Positions 1 through 7,460 of a stretch of 21,933 nucleotides of DNA are shown piece by piece. Under the pieces are notes generated by a model. The model was not told the origin of the DNA and did not search any database. It saw nothing but the letters and a program-made list of their open reading frames with translations. Origin of the DNA: a virus; the IMG/VR virus record IMGVR_UViG_3300028361_000136, positions 1 through 21,933 of that record. One strand, written 5' to 3'. The number at the start of each line of letters is the position of its first letter. Position 1 is the first letter of the stretch. Position numbers and translations under genes: made by a program.

Positions 1-2
1 TG

Positions 3-287
3 CAAGCACTGCGCACCGATTACGGCAAAGCGATGGTGATTAGCAGCGGGTTTCGACACAGGACCCACCCGATTGAAGCCGCCAAAGCCGAGCCAGGCGC
101 TCACAGTACCGGCCATGCGTGTGATGTAACCATTCGTGGCGGGGATGCCTTGAAGCTGATTGAGATGGCGCTAAAACATGGCTTTACGGGCATCGGTGTG
201 AAGCAGTCCGGCGACAGCAGATTTATTCATCTTGACGACCTGCCACACGCGACCAGTCGCCCGCGTCCGTGGATTTGGAGCTATTAG
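3..287 (+). CDS. Endolysin, M15-family peptidase (5' partial)
   Basis: Zinc peptidase that would cut peptide cross-links of host peptidoglycan at lysis. The gene is open to the left edge, so the N-terminus is missing; an ATG at position 33 lies inside the domain and is not a likely start. The M15 signature is visible: an SSGFRH strand near the start, then GAHSTGHACD with zinc-ligand His codon 102-104 and Asp codon 123-125, and a C-terminal RFIHLDD with the third ligand His at 228-230. The protein ends WSY, as is common in phage members of this family. It is followed at once by small membrane proteins and spanin genes, which supports a lysis role. The exact bond cleaved (D-Ala-D-Ala or L-Ala-D-Glu type) cannot be told from the sequence. 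Confidence 0.88.
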   Translation, partial: QALRTDYGKAMVISSGFRHRTHPIEAAKAEPGAHSTGHACDVTIRGGDALKLIEMALKHGFTGIGVKQSGDSRFIHLDDLPHATSRPRPWIWSY

Positions 288-517
288 TGGATGACGAAAG
301 GCGGCGGCTCGAACCGCAAGATCAACAGCACCATGAGCGACCTTTAACGGATGCCGAGTTGCGAGACTTGCGCGAAGTGCTGGAAGCAGACCGACGCATG
401 AAGTGGGTATGGGCTTCAGCTCGAATTGGCGCTATCTGGATTGCCGCAGTCGCCGGCACAGTGTCCCTTTTGTGGGATAGCCTTGTTCGTTTTGTACTTC
501 ACATAGTGGGCAGATAA
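287..517 (+). CDS. Small single-span membrane protein of the lysis cassette
   Basis: About 76 residues. The N-terminal half is charged and probably helical, with many Asp, Glu and Arg. One hydrophobic segment follows near the C-terminus (IGAIWIAAVAGTVSLLW), then a short amphipathic tail. I chose the GTG at 287 because it overlaps the endolysin stop (taGTG) and has a GGAG six bases upstream at 277-280; another in-frame GTG at 269 has no visible ribosome site. It lies next to the endolysin gene, so a holin, antiholin or lysis-accessory role is plausible. I do not recognise a defined family. The cassette holds three small membrane proteins and the sequence does not say which one is the pore-former. 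Confidence 0.7.
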   Translation: MDDERRRLEPQDQQHHERPLTDAELRDLREVLEADRRMKWVWASARIGAIWIAAVAGTVSLLWDSLVRFVLHIVGR

Positions 518-970
518 ATGCGCGCTTTATTCTCAAAAGCTTATGAGTGTGAAAACCGCAGGCGCCCTAACATGGGCAAATTCACGCGATATGCACTTTA
601 CGTTGCGATTGTGAGCGCCTTGTGGGCTGGCTTTAAGAAATTTGAGCCAGCTGTATTCCCGGTTGTTAAGGGTTTTGAAATTACCAGCGCAAAGAATGAG
701 GCCGGTGGAAGGCTGCGCATAAGCGGCACCTTTGACAAAGTTCGACCGTGCGAGTTTGTGGAAGTCATCGGCTACTCCGGCAGCCAGTTTGTTTCGATTG
801 CCTTTGATGGGCTGCCTAATGCTCAAGTGCCCAGCCGGCTAACAGGGCGGCAGACCTATGGGCCGTGGATATTGGTGCCGGAGGTTAATCAGCTTGAACT
901 GTATTCGCGCCACAAATGCGCAACCGGCCAAGTTGTCACGAAACTATTTAACGGCGCGATAGTGCTATGA
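518..970 (+). CDS. Membrane-anchored hypothetical protein, lysis region
   Basis: 150 residues from the ATG immediately after the previous stop. A second ATG at 572 would remove an 18-residue basic leader and begin right before the hydrophobic segment (YALYVAIVSALWAGF), so the true start is uncertain. After this single N-terminal anchor the rest is a soluble, beta-leaning domain of about 100 residues that would face the periplasm. It carries two cysteines (in VRPCEF and HKCATG) that could form a disulfide. It overlaps the next gene by ATGA. I do not assign a function; its position among lysis genes suggests a role at the envelope, either in lysis or in altering the infected cell. Confidence 0.65.
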   Translation: MRALFSKAYECENRRRPNMGKFTRYALYVAIVSALWAGFKKFEPAVFPVVKGFEITSAKNEAGGRLRISGTFDKVRPCEFVEVIGYSGSQFVSIAFDGLPNAQVPSRLTGRQTYGPWILVPEVNQLELYSRHKCATGQVVTKLFNGAIVL

Positions 971-1188
971 GTGAGCATCCGAATCCCAGCCAGTATTGGT
1001 TCCACCGCAGGACAATGGCTTACGCCTGCTTAACCGCAATCATCGTGAGCCTTATCTGCGCCCTGACCGGAAAAATCCCTGAGCCAATGCTGCCGTTGGT
1101 TGAGGGATTATGCTGGATTCTCGGCTTCATCGTTGCGGCTTACTACACCAACAACGCGGCTGAAGCGTTCGCCAAGGTGCGCAAATGA
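967..1188 (+). CDS. Putative holin, two-span membrane protein
   Basis: 73 residues with a basic N-terminus (HRRT), a first hydrophobic helix (about residues 17-34), a short turn containing PEP, a second helix (about 45-61) and a charged C-terminal tail ending AKVRK. This size and topology match two-span holins, which form the inner-membrane lesion that triggers lysis. Of the three small membrane proteins between the endolysin and the spanins, it has the most holin-like layout. The gene starts within an ATGA overlap with the upstream gene and overlaps the next by the same arrangement, so it is translated as part of a coupled cassette. The holin call is inference from topology and context; no sequence-specific holin motif exists. 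Confidence 0.6.
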   Translation: MSEHPNPSQYWFHRRTMAYACLTAIIVSLICALTGKIPEPMLPLVEGLCWILGFIVAAYYTNNAAEAFAKVRK

Positions 1189-1550
1189 TCCCTTACGCCA
1201 AGCCCGCAATCGCCCTTGTCGCAGTCGCCGGATTAACCGCAGGCGGTTGGCTGGCCCGAGGCTGGTTTGAAGACAGCAAAGAACTCATCGCAATCACTGC
1301 ACAGCAAGCCCTAGCCGACGAAATCAGAGCGGGCCAGGCCGAAGTGTCACAGCTAGTTGAAAAGCGGCTGGGCGAGCTTAGAGCGAACGAGCGCGTGATA
1401 GACCGGGGAGTAATTCGTGAAATTCAAAAACCGATTTATCAGCGCGTGTGTCTTGCTCCTGACGCTATCAGCTTGCTCAACGATGCCGCCAGTGGTGTTG
1501 CCCGCGAATCTAACGATCAAATGCCCGCAAACCCTACCGCTGCTGACTGA
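1185..1550 (+). CDS. Rz: i-spanin (Rz-like), inner-membrane spanin subunit
   Basis: 121 residues. An N-terminal membrane anchor (IALVAVAGLTAGGW, about residues 9-22) precedes a long charged helical stretch (about 30-80, rich in Glu, Gln, Ala and Arg) that would cross the periplasm as a coiled coil. This is the usual i-spanin design: it pairs with an outer-membrane lipoprotein to fuse the two membranes in the last step of Gram-negative lysis. The identification rests mainly on the o-spanin gene that begins inside it in another frame at 1417. It overlaps the putative holin gene by four bases (ATGA). The sequence itself is not strongly conserved, as is normal for Rz proteins. Confidence 0.8.
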   Translation: MIPYAKPAIALVAVAGLTAGGWLARGWFEDSKELIAITAQQALADEIRAGQAEVSQLVEKRLGELRANERVIDRGVIREIQKPIYQRVCLAPDAISLLNDAASGVARESNDQMPANPTAAD

Positions 1551-1656
1551 CGGCACAGGTAAAGACGTTGTGCTGACCATGCGCGAATGGGCTTCCCAAT
1601 ATCACGATTGTTCGACTCGGCATAACGGCCTGGTTGACGCCCTTGGAGTTCAATAA
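1417..1656 (+). CDS. Rz1: o-spanin (Rz1-like) outer-membrane lipoprotein
   Basis: 79 residues from a GTG start at 1417, preceded by GGGGAG at 1405-1410. The basic N-terminus and hydrophobic core lead to a lipobox LSAC, with Cys20 as the lipidated residue. A proline-containing stretch (MPPVVLPA) follows the lipobox, as in many o-spanins. The gene starts inside the i-spanin gene in a different frame and runs about 105 bases past its end, so the pair is overlapping rather than fully nested. The mature lipoprotein would sit in the outer membrane and bind the i-spanin C-terminus. Start codon, lipobox and overlap together make this a secure call. Confidence 0.88.
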   Translation: MKFKNRFISACVLLLTLSACSTMPPVVLPANLTIKCPQTLPLLTDGTGKDVVLTMREWASQYHDCSTRHNGLVDALGVQ

Positions 1657-2819
1657 TGCCCGGAATCCCCGCGAACATCACAATCGAAGGCCGCACCCCG
1701 GCGACGATCAAAGGCCGCGTTGCGCCGCTGATTAATACACTGGCGTCTGCGCGTGGTGGGTTTCGGGCTGGGGATGATACGGGAGGTGGGGCTGCTCCGG
1801 TTGGTCTGTTTTTCCAAGACAATTTTAACGATCAGGCGGACTGGGATGCAACGATTGCCCCCGGTGAAGCCTATGCTGCCGCTGGAGATACATTACCAGC
1901 AGGATGGGATGCAGCCAGAACAACATCGGGGTGGTCGCCTTCCCGTGGCGCAGAGTATTCAGACGGCTTTGAGCCGCTTTATGTAAAGGCTGGCTCAGAA
2001 TTTACGCGCTCCGGCACTGGCAAAGCCCTTGTTGCATATCGTTCTGCACGAGAATCGTCAGCTTGGTGGGGGGATAAGATCCTATGCAAATTTCTACCAG
2101 AAGGGACAAAAAGTGTATTTGTGCGGTTTTGGATACGGTATCAACCCGGATGGACAAATCGCGGACAGACTAAAATATTCCGAGTCCAAGGCGCGGACAT
2201 GAATGAGAACATCTGGAACTCCAGCAGCTTGCGGCCAGGAGCCATCTGGGATTTTCAAGGAAATTCATATGGATCGAGGAATTTCATTTCCAGAAGATCG
2301 TCAGAGTTTGGGTGGACAAACCCGCCGATGGTTGGCACCCGACAGATTGGCACTGGGGGAGACAGCCCGCTTGATTGGCGCGTTGACAGCCATGACCTCG
2401 ATAACAACGGCACCCCAGACAACTACCCCCAATTGAGAAGTGCGATTGATAATTCGGTCATGACCCTTGACGGGAGCATCACCGAACACAGTGAGTTCAT
2501 GGGCTCTGCTTGGCACAAAATGGAGTTCTACATGGAAATGAACTCAGCAGCGGGCGAGCAAGACGGCAAGTTTGTGCAATGGGTAGACGACCAGTTAATT
2601 CACCGAAACCTTAAAATGCCGTGGCGTCAAAACGGCGCTGTTGGCTACGAAGATTTCAGGCTAGTTAAATTGGGTGGTAACGATGCTTGGTTTTCTGGGC
2701 AAGACGGGGCAGAAATCACCGACGAAATGAAGTTGCAAGAGTGGTATGCAATCGACGAGGTGCAAATCTACCTGAGCTTGCCGGAAGAGATGTCGTGGGT
2801 GTCAATGCCGCAGGTCTAA
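1656..2819 (+). CDS. Concanavalin-like jelly-roll protein, putative glycan-binding or lyase appendage
   Basis: 387 residues. The start forms a TAATG overlap with the o-spanin stop. The N-terminus holds a short duplicated motif (TIEGR and TIKGR, eight residues apart; DNA copies at 1683-1694 and 1707-1718), then a glycine-rich linker. From about residue 50 onward (FFQDNFND) the protein looks like a jelly-roll lectin, glucanase or polysaccharide-lyase fold. Typical strands include SVFVRFWIRYQPGW (about 151-165) and HKMEFYMEMNS, then KFVQWVDDQLIHRN (about 286-318), the usual layout in such domains. No signal peptide is seen. It could be a capsule-degrading or sugar-binding virion protein, but I cannot assign catalytic residues. 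Its location between lysis and packaging genes is the classical site for cargo genes in P22-like phages. Confidence 0.6.
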   Translation: MPGIPANITIEGRTPATIKGRVAPLINTLASARGGFRAGDDTGGGAAPVGLFFQDNFNDQADWDATIAPGEAYAAAGDTLPAGWDAARTTSGWSPSRGAEYSDGFEPLYVKAGSEFTRSGTGKALVAYRSARESSAWWGDKILCKFLPEGTKSVFVRFWIRYQPGWTNRGQTKIFRVQGADMNENIWNSSSLRPGAIWDFQGNSYGSRNFISRRSSEFGWTNPPMVGTRQIGTGGDSPLDWRVDSHDLDNNGTPDNYPQLRSAIDNSVMTLDGSITEHSEFMGSAWHKMEFYMEMNSAAGEQDGKFVQWVDDQLIHRNLKMPWRQNGAVGYEDFRLVKLGGNDAWFSGQDGAEITDEMKLQEWYAIDEVQIYLSLPEEMSWVSMPQV

Positions 2820-2847
2820 ACAGCAAAATTTTATTTGGAAGGTTTCT

Positions 2848-3744
2848 ATGAGTAATCCAAACGTAGCCGGCATTTTGGGAGGAATTGGTGGGGTAGGTGT
2901 GAAGACCCACACCTTTAGCGTTCCTTCAGGTGCTATTGCAGGCGAAAAACTTCTTCTTATCATTGCCGCGTATTCTGAAACCGGAGCCGGAAATTTTGAA
3001 ACTCCTGCCGGGTGGTCTGTCGGGGTAATGAACAGAAATGACAAAATCACTCTGTCTGTGTTTGAAAAAACTTCGACGGGTGGTGAGTCCACCGTAGCTC
3101 TGTCAGCGGAGCAAGGTGAAGCAACATCCTATGGATATGTACTAAGAGCTTCGGAGTGGGCAGACATTGAGTATGCTACCGTATTTGAGCAAGATGGATC
3201 TTTTAGTGTAACTTCTGTAACTGCGCCGACAGTCACACCGTCCTGGACTGAAGACACACTGTATTTAGTCATCGGAGCTAACGGACGAAGTAATAAGCTT
3301 TTCAATACCCCTGTAACTGGCTACACGAGCCTGGCTGGCGTATCGGGCGTAAATGCCGGTGGCCGGGGCGTTGGCCTACTTGTTGGGCATAAGCAAGGAG
3401 CTTCCTCGGCTGAAAGTCCTGGCGACTTAACGGCAGGAAACTATTCTGATTACAACTCGGTCACTATTGCGCTAAAAGCAGCGCCTGAGCCCGTTCCAAC
3501 AGTCACCACCACCGACACCCTGCAACCCGGCGAAGAGTTCACCCTAACCGCAACCAACTACGCCTCAACCCCAGTATCACCGGCCACGCTCACCGACAGC
3601 CAAGGCAGCACCATCACGGTTCCTGTCACAATCAGCGGCTCAGGGCCATACACAGCCGTGGGCACAATGCCAACCCTTGCCGAAGCGGTCACTGCGGGCA
3701 CGTCACTGTTGTTCGGCGATGTAACTATTGAGCTGTCCACCTGA
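2848..3744 (+). CDS. Beta-domain virion-associated protein of unknown function
   Basis: 298 residues starting at an ATG with GGAAGG a few bases upstream. Roughly residues 1-212 form one domain rich in Gly, Ser, Thr and Val (ending with VTIALKAAPEP), with strand-like stretches such as EKLLLIIAAYS and TLYLVIGANG. This pattern occurs in phage surface proteins with jelly-roll or Ig-like folds. The remaining ~85 residues, after a PEPVPTV linker, look like a separate small Ig-like beta-sandwich (QPGEEFTLTATNY to FGDVTIEL). It is coupled to the next gene by a TGATG overlap, so the two are probably made in fixed ratio and may form one structure. I see no catalytic motif or signal peptide. Confidence 0.55.
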   Translation: MSNPNVAGILGGIGGVGVKTHTFSVPSGAIAGEKLLLIIAAYSETGAGNFETPAGWSVGVMNRNDKITLSVFEKTSTGGESTVALSAEQGEATSYGYVLRASEWADIEYATVFEQDGSFSVTSVTAPTVTPSWTEDTLYLVIGANGRSNKLFNTPVTGYTSLAGVSGVNAGGRGVGLLVGHKQGASSAESPGDLTAGNYSDYNSVTIALKAAPEPVPTVTTTDTLQPGEEFTLTATNYASTPVSPATLTDSQGSTITVPVTISGSGPYTAVGTMPTLAEAVTAGTSLLFGDVTIELST

Positions 3745-5471
3745 TGGCTACCGTCGATGTCACCTACTCACCGGCAGCGGGGAGAAAGTTTGTCACCCTA
3801 ACAAGTTGGGCAGGTGACGCGGCATTCTCACCGACACCAGTGGCAGATGGACAGATCGAAGGGCCAGACGCGCTCACGATGGGCGCAGACGGGGTTGTGA
3901 CTGGCTCGGATGGCACGTATGCGCTGACGTATATTTCACCGACTGGCAATATTCAGGCGGCTAGTTACGAAATCGGCGAAGCGGCTGAATCAGCTACCGT
4001 CACGGCAACTTACGCCCCAGCAACAGGGCGTCAATTTGTATCGCTAACGTCATGGACCGGTAGCGCGACATTCGCTACTACGCCCACGGCTGGCAGTCAG
4101 ATCGAAGGCCCAGACGCGCTGACGATTGGCAATGACGGCGTAATCACTGGCCCCGACGGCACGTACACGCTGAATCACATCACCCCGGCGGGCGTTATCG
4201 AGTCGTTGAGTTTTGTGATAACCACGGCTGACACCACCGCGCCTATCATCTCGGCGTTGACCGCTGCGGGGACTGACCCTGACACAATCGACGTGGCCTT
4301 TAGCACAGACGAAGACAACGGCACGGCGTATTTCTTTGCATCCGGCAGTGCAACCGAGACAGCCGCAGCAATCAAAGCTGGAGCCCAGGGCAGCCAAGCT
4401 GTATCCGCAACCGGCGAGCAGTCCCTAACGCTAACGCTTGCGACGGGCACGTATCGTATTCACGCGATGCACGAGGACGATGCGGGCAATCAGTCGAATA
4501 TATTGTCTAGCGCTGAAGTGGTGTTGGCGGCGATACCCGAAGTGGGCACAGGCACTGCGACCTACGCGCCGCCCGCCAATATGACGCTAACGATTGTGCA
4601 GGAGCCAGTAGACGAATACCTGACTGATGGATGGAGCAGCCCGCCTGAAACTGGCGAGCAGGTTCTGACGTTTACCGCAGAAGGCGCATTCGACCCCCAA
4701 TTAAATTGGTCCGGTCCGGCTGAAGGCGCGTTTGATTATTATTACATCAACAACGCCGGCGCTATGTTTCAGCGCACGATTACAACTGGCTCGCTGGATT
4801 CTCTGCCTGATGAGAATACAGAGGTTCCACAAGGCACCTGGACCATCGGCACAATTACAATCGGCGAGACCACTGCGAGCCTGACGCCCAGCTACAGCCT
4901 GACTGATGCAGCCAGCTATCAATATTCGATCAACTCCGGCGACTGGGTAACGTTTACCGGCACTATCTCGCTGACAAGCCTGGCAGATGATACGCCGTTC
5001 AGTGGAGCGTTAAGGGCTACAAATTCGGTGGGCAGCGGGGCTAGTGCGTCGTTTTCGTTTACGACGGATGCGATACCTGCCGAGCCAACGGTTCCGCAAG
5101 GCGCGATAACGGCGCTGTTCCCCGTCACAACTCAGACCGCAGCAGAAATCACGTTCTCGTACAGCGAAACAGATTCTAACGGCTTTGAGTATTCATCAGA
5201 TGGGTCAACATGGACAGCGGCCACTAGCCCGCTTGAGTTTACTGGCCTGACTGCCAGCACCACGTATTCAGTTCAACTGCGAGCCATTAACGACGTGGGC
5301 GCAGGTGAAGTAATCGGCATCAACTACCGAACCAAAGGCGAAGTGACCGTTGTCCCAGAGGGTGACTGGCCATTCTTCGTGCCCACTACCGTTGCGCCAA
5401 AAACATGGCAATGGAGTGGCAGGCATCCGAAGACCGGTATGCGGGTTCGGATATTCGTTGAGACACCATGA
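3744..5471 (+). CDS. Ig/FN3-like multidomain repeat protein, putative phage surface or adhesion protein
   Basis: 575 residues made almost entirely of beta-sandwich-like modules. Residues 2-77 and 84-159 are a tandem repeat with about 60% identity, sharing GR-FV-LTSW and QIEGPDAL motifs. Residues ~160-263 resemble a bacterial Ig-like domain (TTAPIIS to HEDDAGNQSN). Residues ~264-350 begin with TATYAPPAN, which recalls the repeat start. Two FN3-like domains follow at about 361-448 and 450-540; both open with VPQG and hold Y-(S/V)-x-x-LRA-N-VG strands. The C-terminal 35 residues (WPFFVPTT to RIFVETP) are distinct and basic. Such domains often mediate weak sugar or cell-surface binding on virions. 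The gene shares ATGA with the small terminase gene. The specific role is not known. Confidence 0.6.
   Translation: MATVDVTYSPAAGRKFVTLTSWAGDAAFSPTPVADGQIEGPDALTMGADGVVTGSDGTYALTYISPTGNIQAASYEIGEAAESATVTATYAPATGRQFVSLTSWTGSATFATTPTAGSQIEGPDALTIGNDGVITGPDGTYTLNHITPAGVIESLSFVITTADTTAPIISALTAAGTDPDTIDVAFSTDEDNGTAYFFASGSATETAAAIKAGAQGSQAVSATGEQSLTLTLATGTYRIHAMHEDDAGNQSNILSSAEVVLAAIPEVGTGTATYAPPANMTLTIVQEPVDEYLTDGWSSPPETGEQVLTFTAEGAFDPQLNWSGPAEGAFDYYYINNAGAMFQRTITTGSLDSLPDENTEVPQGTWTIGTITIGETTASLTPSYSLTDAASYQYSINSGDWVTFTGTISLTSLADDTPFSGALRATNSVGSGASASFSFTTDAIPAEPTVPQGAITALFPVTTQTAAEITFSYSETDSNGFEYSSDGSTWTAATSPLEFTGLTASTTYSVQLRAINDVGAGEVIGINYRTKGEVTVVPEGDWPFFVPTTVAPKTWQWSGRHPKTGMRVRIFVETP
3747..4220 (+). 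repeat. Tandem 246-base coding repeat (two copies)
   Basis: Two consecutive copies with a period of 82 codons encode residues 2-77 and 84-159 of the Ig/FN3-like protein. Copy one covers about 3747-3974 and copy two about 3993-4220. Around 47 of 76 aligned residues match, and the DNA is near-identical over the stretch encoding QIEGPDAL (around 3856 and 4102). This shows domain duplication within the gene followed by divergence. Confidence 0.85.
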
Positions 5472-5950
5472 TGAAAAAGCTAACCGCAAGGCAGTCGCTT
5501 TTTGTGGGCGAGTACCTTGTTGACCTAAACGCTTGCCACGCCGCAGTCAGAGCAGGCTATAGCGAGAAAACCGCGAGCAGGATTGGCCCTGAGCTACTTG
5601 GAAAAACTTGGGTTGCCGAGGCTATCCAGAAGCGCATGAATGAGCGGTCAAAGCGCACAGAGATCAGCGCCGACTTTGTGCTCAACGGCATCATGAAGAA
5701 CATATCCCGATGCGAGCAAGGGGAGCCGGTTAGAGACCGTTCTGGCGAGCTTGTAATGATCGAAACGGACGACGGCCTAATTGCCCCGGCATACAAATAC
5801 GACGCATCAAACGCGCTCAAGGGGTACGAGCTGATAGGTAAGCACTTGAAGCTATTCACCGACAAGCACGAACACGCCGGTCCCGGTGGCGGGCCAATCC
5901 AAAACGCCGTCACGTTCAACTTCACAGGCGTCAATGCAGATTCAGATTAA
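5468..5950 (+). CDS. Terminase small subunit
   Basis: 160 residues, close to the 162 of P22 gp3, but the motifs are those of the Terminase_2 family. They are an N-terminal LTARQSLFVGEYL helix, then NACHAAVRAGYSEKTASRIG (a helix-turn-helix-like DNA-binding segment), and a helical remainder with MIRN-like oligomerisation features (FVLNGIMKNISRCEQG). The small subunit recognises the packaging site on phage DNA and recruits the large subunit. The start is the first of two adjacent ATGs and overlaps the upstream stop (ATGA). The C-terminus overlaps the start of the large subunit by 17 bases, which is the usual arrangement. Packaging by a headful mechanism is expected from the relatives but is not shown directly. 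Confidence 0.85.
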   Translation: MMKKLTARQSLFVGEYLVDLNACHAAVRAGYSEKTASRIGPELLGKTWVAEAIQKRMNERSKRTEISADFVLNGIMKNISRCEQGEPVRDRSGELVMIETDDGLIAPAYKYDASNALKGYELIGKHLKLFTDKHEHAGPGGGPIQNAVTFNFTGVNADSD

Positions 5951-7460
5951 GTGCCTGGATAAATTCCAGGCGCTGATTAAAAAACGAAAGCGCGTCAAGA
6001 TTATCCTGGGTGGTCGCGCATCCACCAAAACCACCTTTGTAGCAGATTACGTTGCCGCTTGCATGACAGCCGGCCAACTCTGGTGTGGTGGGCGAGAGTT
6101 TCAAAACTCCATTGATGAGTCGGTACACCGCACACTGCAAGACGAGATCCAACGGCTCGATATTCCAGGCTTTGAGTTCAGCCGCACCGATATGTCTCAC
6201 CAATCAGGCGGGCGGATCTTTTACCGGGGCCTAGCCCGAAACATCCTGTCACTCAAGGGCATTCTGTCCGGCGTTGATGGCTTATGGGTAGAAGAGGGCG
6301 AAGGGTTAAGCGAAGACACCTTGCGCATCATGACAGCCTCCACACGAGCCACAGCCGCCGACTTTGACGCAGCGGTGGCCGCAGGCATTCCGCTATCAGA
6401 AATGAAGACGCCTGAAATCTGGATCACGATGAACCGGGGCAGCCGATCCGACCCTATCAGCAAGAAGTACCTGGCGAGGGCTGAGCGTGACCTTGAGCGG
6501 CACCAGTATTACGAAGACGACGAATTAATTGTCATCGAGGCCAATTACAACGATATGCCGCGGGAGTGGTTCCTGGCATCTGGCCTTGAAACCGAGCGAG
6601 CGTCTGATTTTGAGCACATGACGCGGCAGCAGTACGAACACAAATGGCTTGGCAAGTACCTGGAGGCCGTGGATGACGCGATCATCCAGCCCGAGTGGTT
6701 TGATGCCTGCATTGATGCCCACGTAAAATTAGGGTTTAAGCCCGCAGGCCGCAAGGTGGTGAGCCACGACCCGAGCGACAACGGCGCCGACGACAAGGGT
6801 CTGGCTTATCGCCACGGCTGCGTGTTCTTCGACGTACAAGCGCGGAGCTTTGGCGATGTGTCTGAGGGCTGCGACTGGGCAACAGATTACGCAATCCAGA
6901 TGCAGGCGCAGGATTTCATCTGGGACGCTGACGGTCTGGGCCTTGGCCTTCGTCGCCAGGTGGCGGATAACCTCACCGGCCAGGCCATGCGGCAGGAACT
7001 TTTCAGAGGCTCCGCAGGTGTCGATAAGCCGGACGCCATGTATCAGCTGATTGACGACAACAGTGCCAAGCCAATCAGCAACCGGGACGCATTCAAGAAC
7101 CGCCGAGCGCAGGCATACGTCCACTTGGCCGACTGCATGTACCGAACGTATAGGGCAGTGGTCAAAGGCGAGTATCACGACCCTGACACCCTTGTGAGCT
7201 TTTCCTCCGAAATCAAAGAAATGAGCGGGCTGAAGTCCGAGTTATGCCGGATACCAAAAAAGCCGAACGGCACGGGCAAGATTCAGATAATGAGCAAAAT
7301 TGACATGAAGGCGCTGAAAATTGAGTCGCCGAATATGGCCGACGCCGTGATGATGTGTCTCGCAGTGCCGGACAAGATTGCTCAAGCCATTTTTATTCCT
7401 CCCGCCATCAAACCCATGGGCCAACGCAATGGAACTGGAAGAAATCAAAGAACTCGTTGA
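5934..7460 (+). CDS. Terminase large subunit (packaging ATPase and nuclease)
   Basis: 508 residues from the ATG at 5934; a more upstream in-frame GTG at 5886 would overlap the small subunit far more and lacks support. The ATPase domain has a terminase-type Walker A at residues 26-33 (GGRASTKT) and a Walker B around 115-121 (DGLWVEE) with the catalytic acid pair. The RNase H-like nuclease domain shows three acidic sites: D279 and D282 (SHDPSD), D331 and D333 (WDADG), and D470 near the end (NMADAV). It is close in length to P22 gp2 (499). The protein docks on the portal, drives DNA into the procapsid and cuts the concatemer. It follows the small subunit and overlaps the portal gene by 32 bases. 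Confidence 0.95.
   Translation: MQIQIKCLDKFQALIKKRKRVKIILGGRASTKTTFVADYVAACMTAGQLWCGGREFQNSIDESVHRTLQDEIQRLDIPGFEFSRTDMSHQSGGRIFYRGLARNILSLKGILSGVDGLWVEEGEGLSEDTLRIMTASTRATAADFDAAVAAGIPLSEMKTPEIWITMNRGSRSDPISKKYLARAERDLERHQYYEDDELIVIEANYNDMPREWFLASGLETERASDFEHMTRQQYEHKWLGKYLEAVDDAIIQPEWFDACIDAHVKLGFKPAGRKVVSHDPSDNGADDKGLAYRHGCVFFDVQARSFGDVSEGCDWATDYAIQMQAQDFIWDADGLGLGLRRQVADNLTGQAMRQELFRGSAGVDKPDAMYQLIDDNSAKPISNRDAFKNRRAQAYVHLADCMYRTYRAVVKGEYHDPDTLVSFSSEIKEMSGLKSELCRIPKKPNGTGKIQIMSKIDMKALKIESPNMADAVMMCLAVPDKIAQAIFIPPAIKPMGQRNGTGRNQRTR

Noticed and set aside
269-286. GTG at 269 as start of the small membrane protein
   Set aside because: No ribosome site upstream; GTG at 287 has GGAG at proper spacing and overlaps the endolysin stop.
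5886-5933. GTG upstream start for the large terminase
   Set aside because: It would overlap the small terminase by 65 bases and add a low-complexity leader; the ATG at 5934 has an AGG a few bases upstream and places the Walker A at the usual distance from the N-terminus.
5978-5986. AAAAAAC run near the start of the large terminase, considered as a frameshift site
   Set aside because: The heptamer is not in the X XXY YYZ register with the reading frame, and no alternative frame product would make sense.
6729-7178. Open frame of 149 codons on the minus strand
   Set aside because: Entirely antisense to the nuclease domain of the large terminase, with no motif.
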